Shown piece by piece: positions 26,999 through 36,437 of a DNA stretch of 64,000 nt; within the stretch, counting starts at the first letter, position 1, and each line of letters starts with the position of its first letter. Location of the stretch: contig CP121337.1 in NCBI GenBank assembly GCA_043554545.1, forward strand, positions 186,001-250,000, given 5' to 3'. The position numbers and the translations under genes were made by a program. The DNA comes from UBA7330 sp043554545. Lineage in GTDB: Bacteria; Bacteroidota; Bacteroidia; Cytophagales; Cyclobacteriaceae. The notes beneath the pieces were generated by a model. That model was not told the DNA's origin. It searched no databases and saw only the letters and a program-made list of their open reading frames with translations.

Positions 26999-27597
26999 CT
27001 AGCGTTTACAAGACTATTGTTAATCCATCTGAAGGGCTTTATAAAGATAAAGGCAGCAAATTCATTTCCCTTTCCTTTCCCGTTTCAAACCTGGTTCAGG
27101 TAGAATCTATATTAGGAGAGGTTAGGAATAAGTACCATGATGCCAGGCATCATTGCTATGCCTATATACTTGGGATCAAGGAACAGTCTTATAAGGCAAA
27201 TGACGATGGTGAACCGAATCACGCTGCAGGGGATCCAATTCTAGGTCAGATTAGGGCCTTTGAAATGACCAATGTGTTAGTCGTGGTCGTTAGGTATTTT
27301 GGGGGTATCAAGTTGGGAGTGGGAGGATTAGTTACTGCATATAAAACTGCTGCTGAAGTTGCTTTGGTTAGTGCCCAGACTAAAGAAATTTTTCCAATGA
27401 ATCGTTTTGAAATAACATTTCCCTATGAATTAACCGGGGAGATGGAGCGTATCTTCAATGATTTTTCATTGATATTTGAAAAAAAGGAATTTACAGATTA
27501 CTGTTATTTTCAGGGAAGTGTCAGAGATGATGAAAGTGAACAGTTCAGCATACGGCTTCAATTAGTTTATGGGATCGAATATTCCCTGAATGATTAA
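26995..27597 (+). CDS. yigZ: YigZ/IMPACT family protein
   Basis: UPF0029/IMPACT family, 200 residues. The hallmark region DDGEPNHAAGDPIL, preceded by the histidine-rich DARHHCYAYILG and followed by VVVVRYFGGIKLGVGGLV, is complete. Members bind ribosomes or nucleotides; the bacterial role is not settled. The start is a TTG that overlaps the TGA of the TPR gene (TTGA), giving the natural N-terminus TSVYKTIVNPSEGLYKDKGSKF. The gene converges on the exonuclease gene at 27601. Confidence 0.9.
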   Translation: MTSVYKTIVNPSEGLYKDKGSKFISLSFPVSNLVQVESILGEVRNKYHDARHHCYAYILGIKEQSYKANDDGEPNHAAGDPILGQIRAFEMTNVLVVVVRYFGGIKLGVGGLVTAYKTAAEVALVSAQTKEIFPMNRFEITFPYELTGEMERIFNDFSLIFEKKEFTDYCYFQGSVRDDESEQFSIRLQLVYGIEYSLND

Positions 27598-27600
27598 ATA

Positions 27601-28191
27601 TCAAGAGGCCTCTACATATCCTCTTCGTAAGAGACTATCATACATTTTCATACAAATCCACGCATCGGTAGCTGCATATCTCTGTTGTGCAGGGGTTAGA
27701 TAGTGATTCTCCCAATTGGAGGTTTGTTGATTTTTAGCAACTCTTTTTTCAAGGAAAATACCGGTAAGACTCTTGATGCCTATTTGTGTTATGCCAAGGT
27801 CTTTGGCTATGTCATTTAAATCCACAAACCCTTCTGGTTTAAAAACTCTTAATTTCTTTAAATCCTTAAGGTCATCACGTAGGCTGACGCCAACCTTTAA
27901 AATATTTTTGTTTTCTAATATTTCCTTAAGTCGATCAGGAATCCCAACACGATTCACCCTGATGAGGTAAGCTTGCTCCAAGGTTGAAAATTGGATTAAG
28001 GAGGTGTGGTTGTATTGCCCCTTTACAAAAGTAGGTTTTGTTTCCGTATCAAATCCCAGTATGGGTTCCTTACTAATTGCATTAATTACAACTGATAATC
28101 TATCCAACTGATCTATGATCTGAATGTCTCCTTCATAACGAATGAGAGGTAACTGCCTTATGTCCGATTTATCAATCTGATCAGGAAACAT
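27601..28191 (-). CDS. RNase D-like 3'-5' exonuclease
   Basis: DEDDy exonuclease domain protein. The acidic residues fall in the expected motifs: ILGFDTETKPTF (Exo I), VGVSLRDDLKDL (Exo II) and RYAATDAWICMKMYDSLL (Exo III with the Tyr four residues before Asp). At 196 residues it is a bare exonuclease domain without HRDC, so it is a small RNase D-like enzyme rather than full RNase D. It overlaps the nhaC 3' end by 11 bp (28181-28191), so they are probably co-transcribed. Confidence 0.9.
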   Translation of the reverse strand: MFPDQIDKSDIRQLPLIRYEGDIQIIDQLDRLSVVINAISKEPILGFDTETKPTFVKGQYNHTSLIQFSTLEQAYLIRVNRVGIPDRLKEILENKNILKVGVSLRDDLKDLKKLRVFKPEGFVDLNDIAKDLGITQIGIKSLTGIFLEKRVAKNQQTSNWENHYLTPAQQRYAATDAWICMKMYDSLLRRGYVEAS

Positions 28192-29629
28192 CCTTTTTTG
28201 CCTGCGTGATTTTTTTTATTTTGTAACCAATGATACCAAAAATTATGGTCATTATCGGACTTAAGATATTAAAAAAGCAAAACGGCGCATAGGTAAATGT
28301 GGATATACCAAGGATTCCTGAGTGATAAGCACCACATGTATTCCATGGTATCAAAACCGAGGTTACTGTTCCAGAATCTTCTAATGTCCTACTTAAGTTT
28401 TCCGGGGCAAGACCTTTTTCTTTAAATACGTTATGGTACATTCTGCCGGGGACTACGATGGCTAAATATTGATCTGATGCTGTAATATTAAAGAAGAGAC
28501 ATGTGCCGACAGTCGAGGCAAATAGTCCGCTGATTGTTTTTACCCTGCTGATGATGGATCTTGCAATTACCTGTAGCATTCTGGTTTTTTCCATCGCTCC
28601 TCCAAATATCATTGCAGAAATGATCAGCCAGATTGTTCCAAGCATTCCTGCCATGCCTCCTGTGCTCAGCAGTTCTGTGACAACTGGCATGGATGTCTCA
28701 ATAGCTGTGTCACCATACAAGGCTAACATACTTCCAGCAAAAAGCCCCGAAAAGTCTGCTGAACCGCCCAATTCAGCAATCAGATGTCTTTGGAAAACAA
28801 GTGCAGTAACCAATCCGAGGAGTGTTCCAATTACTAAGACCGGGAGTGCTGGTACGCTTCTGGCAATCATGATAATCACAAGGACTGGCACAATAAATAG
28901 GAATCCTGAAATGTGGAACTTGCTCTCCAGCGCTTCTTGCATCAGGTTTACCTGAGATAAGGGCTCAGAAGCTCCGTTGAAAAACCCCATGACCAGGAAA
29001 ATTATAAGTGTGATACTTATAGATGGAATTGTTGTGATCGTCATGTACCTGATATGCGTAAACAGGTCAGTGCCTGCCACAGCAGGTGCTAAATTGGTGG
29101 TATCAGATAATGGAGACATTTTATCTCCAAAATAAGCTCCCGATAAAATGGCACCGGCAATATAGCCTTCATAGACCCCCAATGTTTTTCCTATGCCCAT
29201 TAGCGCTATACCAACTGTAGCAACAGTGGTCCAGGAACTTCCGGTTGCAATTGATACCACAGAACAAACAATGCAAGCAGCGAATAGGAAGATTTTTGGA
29301 TTGAGTATTTCCAATCCATAATAGATCATAGCTGGTACAATTCCACTAACCATCCATGATCCCGCCAGGGCTCCAATTACAAATAGGATCAAAATGCTTG
29401 GCATGGCAGTGGTAATGCTTCGAACCATTCCTCCCTGTATTTCTTCCCAGGAATACCCTAGTCTGATACCTATAAAAGCAACAACACCAGCTGTAAGCAT
29501 CAGGATAATCTGATTGGAACCGGATAGGGCATCGTCACCCAATATGGAGACGTTGATAGAAAGTAAAATGATTAGAAAGACAACAGGTGTCAGGGCTGTT
29601 AATAATCCAGGCTCACGTTTCTCTGTCAT
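28181..29629 (-). CDS. nhaC: NhaC family Na+/H+ antiporter
   Basis: Integral membrane antiporter with about 12 helices. Family-typical elements: LGYSWEEIQGGMV, GSSWTTVATVGIALMGIG, GAILSGAYFGDKMSPLSDTTNLAPAVAGTDLF, and the C-terminal half ASDQYLAIVVPGRMYHNVF and LEDSGTVTSVLIPWNTCGAYHSGIL, which carry the residues expected for sodium/proton exchange. Length (482 aa) is right. A sodium exporter fits a marine host. Confidence 0.93.
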   Translation of the reverse strand: MTEKREPGLLTALTPVVFLIILLSINVSILGDDALSGSNQIILMLTAGVVAFIGIRLGYSWEEIQGGMVRSITTAMPSILILFVIGALAGSWMVSGIVPAMIYYGLEILNPKIFLFAACIVCSVVSIATGSSWTTVATVGIALMGIGKTLGVYEGYIAGAILSGAYFGDKMSPLSDTTNLAPAVAGTDLFTHIRYMTITTIPSISITLIIFLVMGFFNGASEPLSQVNLMQEALESKFHISGFLFIVPVLVIIMIARSVPALPVLVIGTLLGLVTALVFQRHLIAELGGSADFSGLFAGSMLALYGDTAIETSMPVVTELLSTGGMAGMLGTIWLIISAMIFGGAMEKTRMLQVIARSIISRVKTISGLFASTVGTCLFFNITASDQYLAIVVPGRMYHNVFKEKGLAPENLSRTLEDSGTVTSVLIPWNTCGAYHSGILGISTFTYAPFCFFNILSPIMTIIFGIIGYKIKKITQAKKDVS

Positions 29630-29669
29630 CCTATGAGTTTTCGTTAAACGGAAAAATAAGTATTCTTTT

Positions 29670-30788
29670 TTAAAAACATGATCTCAGGATTAGGCTCGCT
29701 AAATCTTCACCTACTAAACTACCTATTGCCACACCCATACCCCCCAACCTGATTCCCATAAAAGTATGTTGGTCAATTTGTTTAATTATTGGTTCTTTAC
29801 TCTCTCCAAAACCCATGATGCCTGACCAGGACATTTCAATGGTATAGGACTGATCTGGCAAAATAAATTCCTTAAGATCAGATTCCAGTCTTTCTTGAAT
29901 TTTTTCATTTATCCCAAACTCCAGTGTGGTTTCCTTTTTAAACTCCAGGTTTCTTCCTCCACCGAAAATTAATTTTTGTTGAAAATCTCTAAAATAATAG
30001 TAACCATGATCATAATGAAAGGTCCCTTTAAATGAGATTGGCTTATCTGGTTTGATTAAAAGAACCATACCCCTGCCTGGTATGAGATCTATGTTTTCAA
30101 TTATTTTTTTTGAAAACGCATTGGTACATATGCCAACTGCTTTTCCTTCAAAACTATATTCAGGTGTGCGGATAAGTGCTTTATTACCTTCAGAAGTTAC
30201 TGACAATACTTCTGTACCGGTGATTATTTTGATACCTAGTCTACAGCAATAGTTCCATAGTGAATTAATTAGCTTCCCTGTATGAAGCGCTCCTTCATAT
30301 TGATTAAATACCAGGTGGTCTACCTTCTTAAATCCAAATTCTTCAATTTTTGAGTTCTGGAAACTAAAAGTCTCTGCCCCAGTAATACTTTCTAATTCAT
30401 TATTTAGTTCTTTTAGGCTTTCAGGGTTAAATGAGTCATTTAGCCTGATAAGTTCATAACCACCAACGGGCTCGAATCCGATGGATTGATCACCTAACCT
30501 TTCCCTTGTTTTGTTAAGACCTTTCAAGCGTTTTTCTACCAGGTTGCACATGCCATCATTCCCTAGTTCTTTTTGATCCTCCAGTAGCTCCGAGACACTT
30601 CCAAAACATGCAAACCCAGCATTTCTGGTACTAGCTCCGGTAGGCAATACGCCCTTTTCAAGAACTAAAACTGAACGGTTTGGCGATTTTTCCTTTATTG
30701 AAGCTGCTGTAGATAATCCTGTAATACCTGCTCCGACAATGATCACATCATAACTTAGTAAGGATTCCTTTTCCCAGATGCTTATCAT
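29670..30788 (-). CDS. FAD-dependent oxidoreductase (DAO/GlpO-like)
   Basis: D-amino-acid-oxidase superfamily flavoprotein. The FAD motif DVIIVGAGITGLSTAASI is at residues ~14-31, followed by GASTRNAGFACFG and, near the C-terminus, the SWSGIMGFGESKEPII and IRLGGMGVAIGSLVG segments that close the flavin site. Length (372 aa) fits glycine/sarcosine-type oxidases. Cytoplasmic. Substrate unassigned. The start ATG overlaps the stop of the upstream GT4 gene (ATGA). Confidence 0.86.
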   Translation of the reverse strand: MISIWEKESLLSYDVIIVGAGITGLSTAASIKEKSPNRSVLVLEKGVLPTGASTRNAGFACFGSVSELLEDQKELGNDGMCNLVEKRLKGLNKTRERLGDQSIGFEPVGGYELIRLNDSFNPESLKELNNELESITGAETFSFQNSKIEEFGFKKVDHLVFNQYEGALHTGKLINSLWNYCCRLGIKIITGTEVLSVTSEGNKALIRTPEYSFEGKAVGICTNAFSKKIIENIDLIPGRGMVLLIKPDKPISFKGTFHYDHGYYYFRDFQQKLIFGGGRNLEFKKETTLEFGINEKIQERLESDLKEFILPDQSYTIEMSWSGIMGFGESKEPIIKQIDQHTFMGIRLGGMGVAIGSLVGEDLASLILRSCF

Positions 30789-32062
30789 ACAGTAGTGATG
30801 CGCTTATTAATCATCTTTGCAGACTTTAACCAGCTTAAATTTTTTGTTTGTTTCAAACATGTATGAATAATATCCTTCCGGTAGCTCTCATCTTCAATTA
30901 ACTTTTCAGCAAGCGAAGTGCAGTTGTAAACATCCCATCGATCAGCTGTTGGTAGCTCAGGTATGAATTCTGATAGCCCTGAGCCTGGCGATGAGATAAC
31001 TGGAACTCCTTGTAATATCGCTTCCAGCATTACCATTCCAAAAGGTTCGTCAATGGAAGGAGCTATCACCAGATCAACATTAGCCATTATTTCGAATACT
31101 TTTTCCTGACTAATGAACCCTGGGAACTTAAATCGATCTGTAAGATTTAGTTTATGAATTTTATCAATCAGGTCATTGTATAGGTATCCGTCTCCAATCA
31201 TAAGAAATTCATAATCATGACCCCTAGATGTTAGTTCTCGAGCTATATCAATGAATGTTCCAGGACTCTTTTGGCTGGTAAATCTGCCAATGAAGGCAAC
31301 TGTTTTTTTTCCTGGTGTTGTGTTCCCTTTTCTGAAGCTGGTCAGTGGTCCTGCATTTGGAACCACTGTGATATCATTTTTATTCACCAGATATTTTTCA
31401 GCTACGATATTTTTGGTTTTTTCACTTACCGTAAACACAAAGTCAGCAGCTCTTGCTCCTTTACCTTCCTCCTGAATCAGATAAGGATTGGTAAAAACTC
31501 CATTTCTTTCAAACTCGGTACTGTGAATATGTATGGCCAAAGGTGTCCCAGTCATTTCTTTCACTAATCTGCCAGCTTTGAATGTTGGCCAGTCATGGCA
31601 ATAGACAAGATCAGGTTTGCTTTTTTCAGCATATTGTGCTGCCAGCAAAGCAAACTTACCCGTTTCATTAAGGAGGTTTTCATCATATTTTCCTGTCAAC
31701 GGACGTTCCGAAACCTTTGGCAAATTTATTTTCTTTTTGGTTGTAGTTTTTTGCGTAACAGTCAGTTTTTGATAGACTTTGGGGGGCATGTAAGCGACTA
31801 CCTGAGCGCCTAGTTCAACATCCTGAATTTTAGAAATGGAATTGCTGGTCTCCAGCCAAAATTCTGGCTCAACACTCATGGATGATGCATCCATCACCTT
31901 CAACGTTTCCTTTTGCTGGTTTATGGCCCTGGCCTTTTTAGGTAGTAAAAAAGTTACCTGATGTCCAAGTTGATGGAGTGATTCTGCGACTCCATGACTT
32001 GCAACGCCAAGCCCTCCGGTAATATTTGGTGGGTATTCCCATCCAAGCATGAGTATTTTCAT
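30785..32062 (-). CDS. Family 4/5 glycosyltransferase (starch synthase-like)
   Basis: GT-B glycosyltransferase. The N-terminal MKILMLGWEYPPNITGGLG and HGVAESLHQLGHQVTFLLP match glycogen/starch-synthase-like enzymes; the C-domain has VPNAGPL, FIGRFTSQKSPGTFI, LMIGDGYLYNDL and DEPFGMVMLEAILQGVPVISS (EX7E). The ATG at 32062 is preferred over a GTG at 32071. A starch/glycogen or mannan-type product is possible; no partner branching or pyrophosphorylase gene is close. First gene of a unit with the FAD oxidoreductase. Confidence 0.85.
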   Translation of the reverse strand: MKILMLGWEYPPNITGGLGVASHGVAESLHQLGHQVTFLLPKKARAINQQKETLKVMDASSMSVEPEFWLETSNSISKIQDVELGAQVVAYMPPKVYQKLTVTQKTTTKKKINLPKVSERPLTGKYDENLLNETGKFALLAAQYAEKSKPDLVYCHDWPTFKAGRLVKEMTGTPLAIHIHSTEFERNGVFTNPYLIQEEGKGARAADFVFTVSEKTKNIVAEKYLVNKNDITVVPNAGPLTSFRKGNTTPGKKTVAFIGRFTSQKSPGTFIDIARELTSRGHDYEFLMIGDGYLYNDLIDKIHKLNLTDRFKFPGFISQEKVFEIMANVDLVIAPSIDEPFGMVMLEAILQGVPVISSPGSGLSEFIPELPTADRWDVYNCTSLAEKLIEDESYRKDIIHTCLKQTKNLSWLKSAKMINKRITTV

Positions 32063-32446
32063 AGGTTTCACGGAATAAGATGATCTGTAAATATCGAGAT
32101 TAAATTTACACTACAGGTGAGTTAATCCTAAGAGATGTTCAGTTTCATTTTGGGAAATCCAATAGCATAAAAAGTGAATCATGAAAATAAATGTATTAGC
32201 CAAAAATGACATTGCGATTAATAGTGCACAATTCGATATTAATCCACTAAAAAGTAAGATGTAGGAACCTTGTCTCTTGACTGGATCATAATATGATCCT
32301 GCAGTAATTTATTTGGCTTCAAGGAAAGGCCCATAGCTCCGAATCTTTAAGTCGATATTTGGGTTTGCAGGGTGTTTAATCCAATACATTTTTTCCTATA
32401 AGAAGAATTAAGAACTTGCTGCTATAAATAGCTATGGTTAGACAAA
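32063..32446. other. Intergenic stretch, ~380 bp
   Basis: AT-rich spacer upstream of the GT4 gene and downstream of the MDR reductase gene. It contains a 27-codon plus-strand frame (32181-32264) of no recognisable family, which I do not call as a gene. No hairpin, repeat or RNA gene was seen. Confidence 0.5.
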
Positions 32447-33415
32447 TCAATAGATTCCGATCACGATTTTACCCATGTGATTGCCATGTCCAAAGTGCTG
32501 AAGCAGACGCGGTATTTCTTCCATGGGAAAGGGACCCTCCAGGATTGGTTTCATTTTACCTTCTTCGAACCATTCATTCATGAGCATTAAATCCTTGTTT
32601 GGCTTGAGCCCTAATACTTTTATATTTTGGTTCTGAGTTGACGAATACCAGGCTCCGGTGGTCATAATTTGGAAGATCCTTTTCATCTCACCACCAACAG
32701 AAATATAGTGTCCGCCTTTTTGGAGTACCCGACTGTAGTGTGAAATGGGCCTGTTTGTTTTCGTATCCAGAATTACGTCATACTTGTGTTTAGAAAGTGT
32801 AAAATCTTCTTTTTGATAATCAACTACATGGTCGTAACCAATCGCCTGTAGCAGGTTTAGCTTCATTCCACTGTCTACTCCGGTAACTTCCACTTTCAAT
32901 TCCTTCGCCATTTGTACGGCCAGGGTGCCAACGCCTCCTCCTGCTCCATTAATCAATACCTTTTGACCATCTTTCAATTTCGCAAGGTCAAATAGGGCTT
33001 GATAGGCTAGCATACCTGCATGTGGAATAGCTACGGCTTCCTCGAAGGGCATCGTATCAGGCTTTTTAATTAAAGCTTGCTCTCTGGCACAAACCAATTC
33101 AGCAAATGCCCCAAAACCAGATGTAGAAAGATCTCCATATACCTGATCACCAACCTGGAACAGGGTTACTTTATCTCCAATCGCTTCCACAATTCCAGCA
33201 ACTTCGGTTCCTGGAATGTTATATTTAGGTTTTCTCAAACCATACATCAATCGAATCAAAAACGGGTCTCCATGAACAAGTCCCCAGTCCCAATCATTGA
33301 TTGCTGTGGCAAAGACTTTTATTAAAACTTCGTCATCCTTCGGCGTAGGGTTTTCCACTTCACGGTATTGGAGATCTTTGGGTTTTCCGTAATGTGGTAT
33401 GATGAATGCTCTCAA
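32447..33415 (-). CDS. MDR-family NAD(P)-dependent alcohol dehydrogenase/quinone reductase-like
   Basis: Medium-chain dehydrogenase/reductase, 322 aa. GroES-like N-domain with DEVLIKVFATAINDWDWGL and PGTEVAGIVEAIGDKV; cofactor domain VLINGAGGGVGTLAVQMAKEL. The zinc-ligand Cys cluster of classic alcohol dehydrogenases is absent, so it is the zinc-free quinone-reductase type (NADPH likely). The start is TTG: no upstream ATG or GTG is in frame, and MRAFIIPHYGKPKDLQYREV is the usual family beginning. Confidence 0.88.
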   Translation of the reverse strand: MRAFIIPHYGKPKDLQYREVENPTPKDDEVLIKVFATAINDWDWGLVHGDPFLIRLMYGLRKPKYNIPGTEVAGIVEAIGDKVTLFQVGDQVYGDLSTSGFGAFAELVCAREQALIKKPDTMPFEEAVAIPHAGMLAYQALFDLAKLKDGQKVLINGAGGGVGTLAVQMAKELKVEVTGVDSGMKLNLLQAIGYDHVVDYQKEDFTLSKHKYDVILDTKTNRPISHYSRVLQKGGHYISVGGEMKRIFQIMTTGAWYSSTQNQNIKVLGLKPNKDLMLMNEWFEEGKMKPILEGPFPMEEIPRLLQHFGHGNHMGKIVIGIY

Positions 33416-33481
33416 TTTCTGTTTTGGAAAATTGGATATTATAAAATTAAATGGAATTGAATTAGTAAATCCTATGTCAAA

Positions 33482-35173
33482 TTAGTAGCCTGCTGCTTGT
33501 CCGTCTTTCCTGCTCTCTGAAGCCCCATGATAGACTTTATTTACTTTATCCCACATAATTGCCTGATAACCACCGTAAGCTCCCCATACATATCCCACAT
33601 CGTGACCTTTCATCATCAGCCCTCTGATGGTTTCATACGGGATTCCCGACTCAATTCTTATCTGACCAGTCTGTTCGGCTGGCAATCCTGTAGGAGTAGG
33701 CGACCCGGTATGATCCCACCTTGGAGCATCGCCTGCTTCCTGGAGATTCATTCCATAGTCAATCAGATTCATGACAATTTGGGAATGCCCCTGAGGCTGG
33801 AAATCGCCACCCATTACACCAAAACTTACGAAAGGCTCATCATCTTTTGTGATAAAGGCAGGAATAATGGTGTGAAAAGGTCTTTTGCCGGGCTCAAACG
33901 TGTTAAACTCACCAGGTGTTAAGCTAAAAAGCTCACCCCGATTTTGAAACATAAATCCAAGACCTGGGGCTACCATGCCTGAGCCCATTCCACGATAGTT
34001 ACTTTGAATAAAGGAAACCATGTTGCCATATTGATCTGCAGTTGTGAGATAGATGGTCTCACCGGCGCTTATTTCACCCGCCTGATAGATGCCTGCGCGC
34101 TCTCCAATCAATGCTTTGCGTTGCTTTGCATAGTCATCGGATAGCAGTTCAGTAACTGGCACATTAGCGAAGTCCATGTCTGCATAATATTTTGCCCGAT
34201 CCTGAAAGGCTAATTTTTTGGCTTCCGTGAAGAGATGGAGATGCGCTACGCTTCCAAACTCAATTTCAGAAAAATCATACTGCTCCAGTATCTGCAGCAT
34301 TTGAAGTGCCGCAATGCCCTGCCCATTTGGCGGTAATTCCCAGACGTCATATCCCCGATAGTTGATAGAAACGGGCTCAACCCACTCGGACTTATGGGAA
34401 GCAAGGTCTTCTTTAGAGAGAAAACCACCATTCTCCTTCATAAAATCGGTGATAATGGAAGCTATTTCACCCTTATAAAATGCGTCACGTCCTCCTTTGG
34501 CTATTTTTCGATAGGTATCTGCGAGAAAAGGGTTTTTGTAGCGCTCACCTTCCCCGGGAAGCTTTCCTCCATTTTGATCAATGTAAGTTTCTTTGATATT
34601 TTTATATTCATTTTGAAAACGGGGAACCGTTGAGTTGAGATAAGAAGCAATGAGTTGAGTTAAGGGAAATCCTTTTTCCGCATAGTCTATTGCCGGAGCT
34701 AATAATGCATCCATTTTCATGGAACCAAACTTTTTGTTTAGTTCAAACCAACCATCTACTGCCCCTGGTGTACTTACAGGTAAAGGTCCGTAACTCGGAA
34801 TTTTCTTAAGCCCTTTTTCCTTAAAGTAATCAAGGGTTAGGCTTTTTGGAGATCTCCCACTGGCATTGAGGCCATAAAGCTTTTTTGATTTGGCATCCCA
34901 GACTATGGCAAAAAGATCTCCTCCAATTCCACATCCGGTAGGCTCCATCAGCCCCAGTGCGGCATTGGCTGCAATGGCTGCGTCAATTGCATTTCCTCCC
35001 TTTTTAAGTATATCAAGCCCTATTTGAGTGGCAAGTGGATGACTGGTGGCAACCATCCCATTTTGGGCCATCACTTCTGATCGTGTGGCAAATAATTCTC
35101 CGTTAATTCTGTCCTGAGCAGAAATAAAATTCACTGAGCCCAATAGGACCAATAGCATAAGTAGTTTTTTCAT
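33482..35173 (-). CDS. Gamma-glutamyltransferase family protein (YwrD-like subgroup)
   Basis: Ntn-hydrolase, exported (signal KKLLMLLVLLGSVNFISAQ). The N-domain has the conserved GGNAIDAAIAANAALGLMEPTGCGIGGD. The autoprocessing Thr aligns with the first Thr of GETIYLTTADQYGN (classic enzymes: TTHYSVVD), followed by VSFIQSNYRGMGSG; this variant resembles the YwrD branch more than the GgtA branch. Would cleave gamma-glutamyl bonds such as glutathione in the periplasm, but the changed residue next to the nucleophile leaves activity open. Length (563 aa) is normal; no near partner. Confidence 0.88.
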   Translation of the reverse strand: MKKLLMLLVLLGSVNFISAQDRINGELFATRSEVMAQNGMVATSHPLATQIGLDILKKGGNAIDAAIAANAALGLMEPTGCGIGGDLFAIVWDAKSKKLYGLNASGRSPKSLTLDYFKEKGLKKIPSYGPLPVSTPGAVDGWFELNKKFGSMKMDALLAPAIDYAEKGFPLTQLIASYLNSTVPRFQNEYKNIKETYIDQNGGKLPGEGERYKNPFLADTYRKIAKGGRDAFYKGEIASIITDFMKENGGFLSKEDLASHKSEWVEPVSINYRGYDVWELPPNGQGIAALQMLQILEQYDFSEIEFGSVAHLHLFTEAKKLAFQDRAKYYADMDFANVPVTELLSDDYAKQRKALIGERAGIYQAGEISAGETIYLTTADQYGNMVSFIQSNYRGMGSGMVAPGLGFMFQNRGELFSLTPGEFNTFEPGKRPFHTIIPAFITKDDEPFVSFGVMGGDFQPQGHSQIVMNLIDYGMNLQEAGDAPRWDHTGSPTPTGLPAEQTGQIRIESGIPYETIRGLMMKGHDVGYVWGAYGGYQAIMWDKVNKVYHGASESRKDGQAAGY

Positions 35174-35292
35174 ATGAATAAATTAGTAGGTATAAAATTC
35201 GGGGTGACCTTCAATATACATAAAGATGCCCGCTTTTAGCTCTCCTAAGGTTTGAGACTTTAGAAAAAGCAGTAAAACTGCCACATCAAAAG

Positions 35293-36402
35293 TTAAATCT
35301 TGATAAAAATCTTTTTACGATACATGTAATAGAGAATGGCCCAAACAACAATGATGGCACCGAATGCTTCGAATACCTCATGCCATTGCTCCGGTAGCGG
35401 TGCATAAAGTCCCCCAAAGAGCTTGGATGAGGTATATCGGAATGAAAGAAAAGAGGTAATGAAATAGATGGTTAGCGAGTTCATGCCGATAACCTTGAAA
35501 AAGAAAGTCCATTTCTGGAATCCTTTCACATCGATGATCCAGTAAAAAAGCGCCATGGATAGCGTACCTAAACCACCTGTTAACATAATGAACGAGCTAC
35601 TCCATAGTTTTTTGTTTATTGGGAAATGTATTCCCCATAATAATCCAATGGCAATGGCGATAGCTCCACCGGAAAGTAAGATGAGGGTTTTTTTATTGCC
35701 GTCTTTATCCATTCTAAGAACGTCTCCTACGATGCTACCCAGTATTGTCAGACAAAGCGAAGGAAATTGGGTTAATAGTCCAAGTTCGTCGTAAGTTCCA
35801 TTGTGCAAGCGTCCGGGAAGAAATGTCCGGTCAAACCAGCCAACTAGATTTCCTTCAAAGGAAAGGTCTCCCGCACCATAACCAGGTACAGGAACCAGGA
35901 ATAATAGGCCATAGTAGGAAACCAGAATTCCTGCAAACCAATAGAGCCTGGTTTTGATGTCATAGTTCAGAAAAAGGACTGCAGTGACAAAACATGCAAG
36001 CCCGATTCGACCCAATACGCTCACATAGCGAATGTCTGATGGTTCAAAAAACTTGACCGGGGCGTTCTTATAAATAATGCCCAGGCCAATTAGGATCAAC
36101 ATTCGGGTGAATACTTTTTTATATAGTTCCGTCTTTGACATCCCGATAGAGACTCCTTTGGTCAAAGAAAATGAAAGGGATACACCAGCAATAAAGAGAA
36201 ACAAGGGCATAATAAAGTCATAGAAAACAAAGCCATTCCAGGGAACATGGTGTAATTGCTGACTTATTCCGTCAATCCATGAAATGCCAGTTTTACCATT
36301 TAATAAGACTAAAAATGTTCCTCCACCAGAAATGAAAAACATATCAAAACCTCTTAAGGTGTCTATGGAAAGTAGCCTTTCATTTTTTACTGCTGTATTC
36401 AT
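35293..36402 (-). CDS. HGSNAT-like membrane acyltransferase (DUF5009)
   Basis: 369-residue membrane protein with ~10 helices. It opens with RLLSIDTLRGFDMFFISGGG and later FYDFIMPLFLFIAGVSLSFSL, the conserved core of the heparan-alpha-glucosaminide N-acetyltransferase-like family, which carries acetyl groups across a membrane to sugar amines. In Bacteroidota these genes go with glycan utilisation. Upstream (minus strand) is a Gfo/Idh/MocA gene with 35 bp between, hinting at a carbohydrate-linked pair; substrate inference only. Confidence 0.85.
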   Translation of the reverse strand: MNTAVKNERLLSIDTLRGFDMFFISGGGTFLVLLNGKTGISWIDGISQQLHHVPWNGFVFYDFIMPLFLFIAGVSLSFSLTKGVSIGMSKTELYKKVFTRMLILIGLGIIYKNAPVKFFEPSDIRYVSVLGRIGLACFVTAVLFLNYDIKTRLYWFAGILVSYYGLLFLVPVPGYGAGDLSFEGNLVGWFDRTFLPGRLHNGTYDELGLLTQFPSLCLTILGSIVGDVLRMDKDGNKKTLILLSGGAIAIAIGLLWGIHFPINKKLWSSSFIMLTGGLGTLSMALFYWIIDVKGFQKWTFFFKVIGMNSLTIYFITSFLSFRYTSSKLFGGLYAPLPEQWHEVFEAFGAIIVVWAILYYMYRKKIFIKI

Positions 36403-36437
36403 AGTAAGTTAGGTTAGTATCATAATAGGTTAAAAAA

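Noticed and set aside
32181..32264. 27-codon plus-strand frame
   Set aside because: No family, no promoter, very short.
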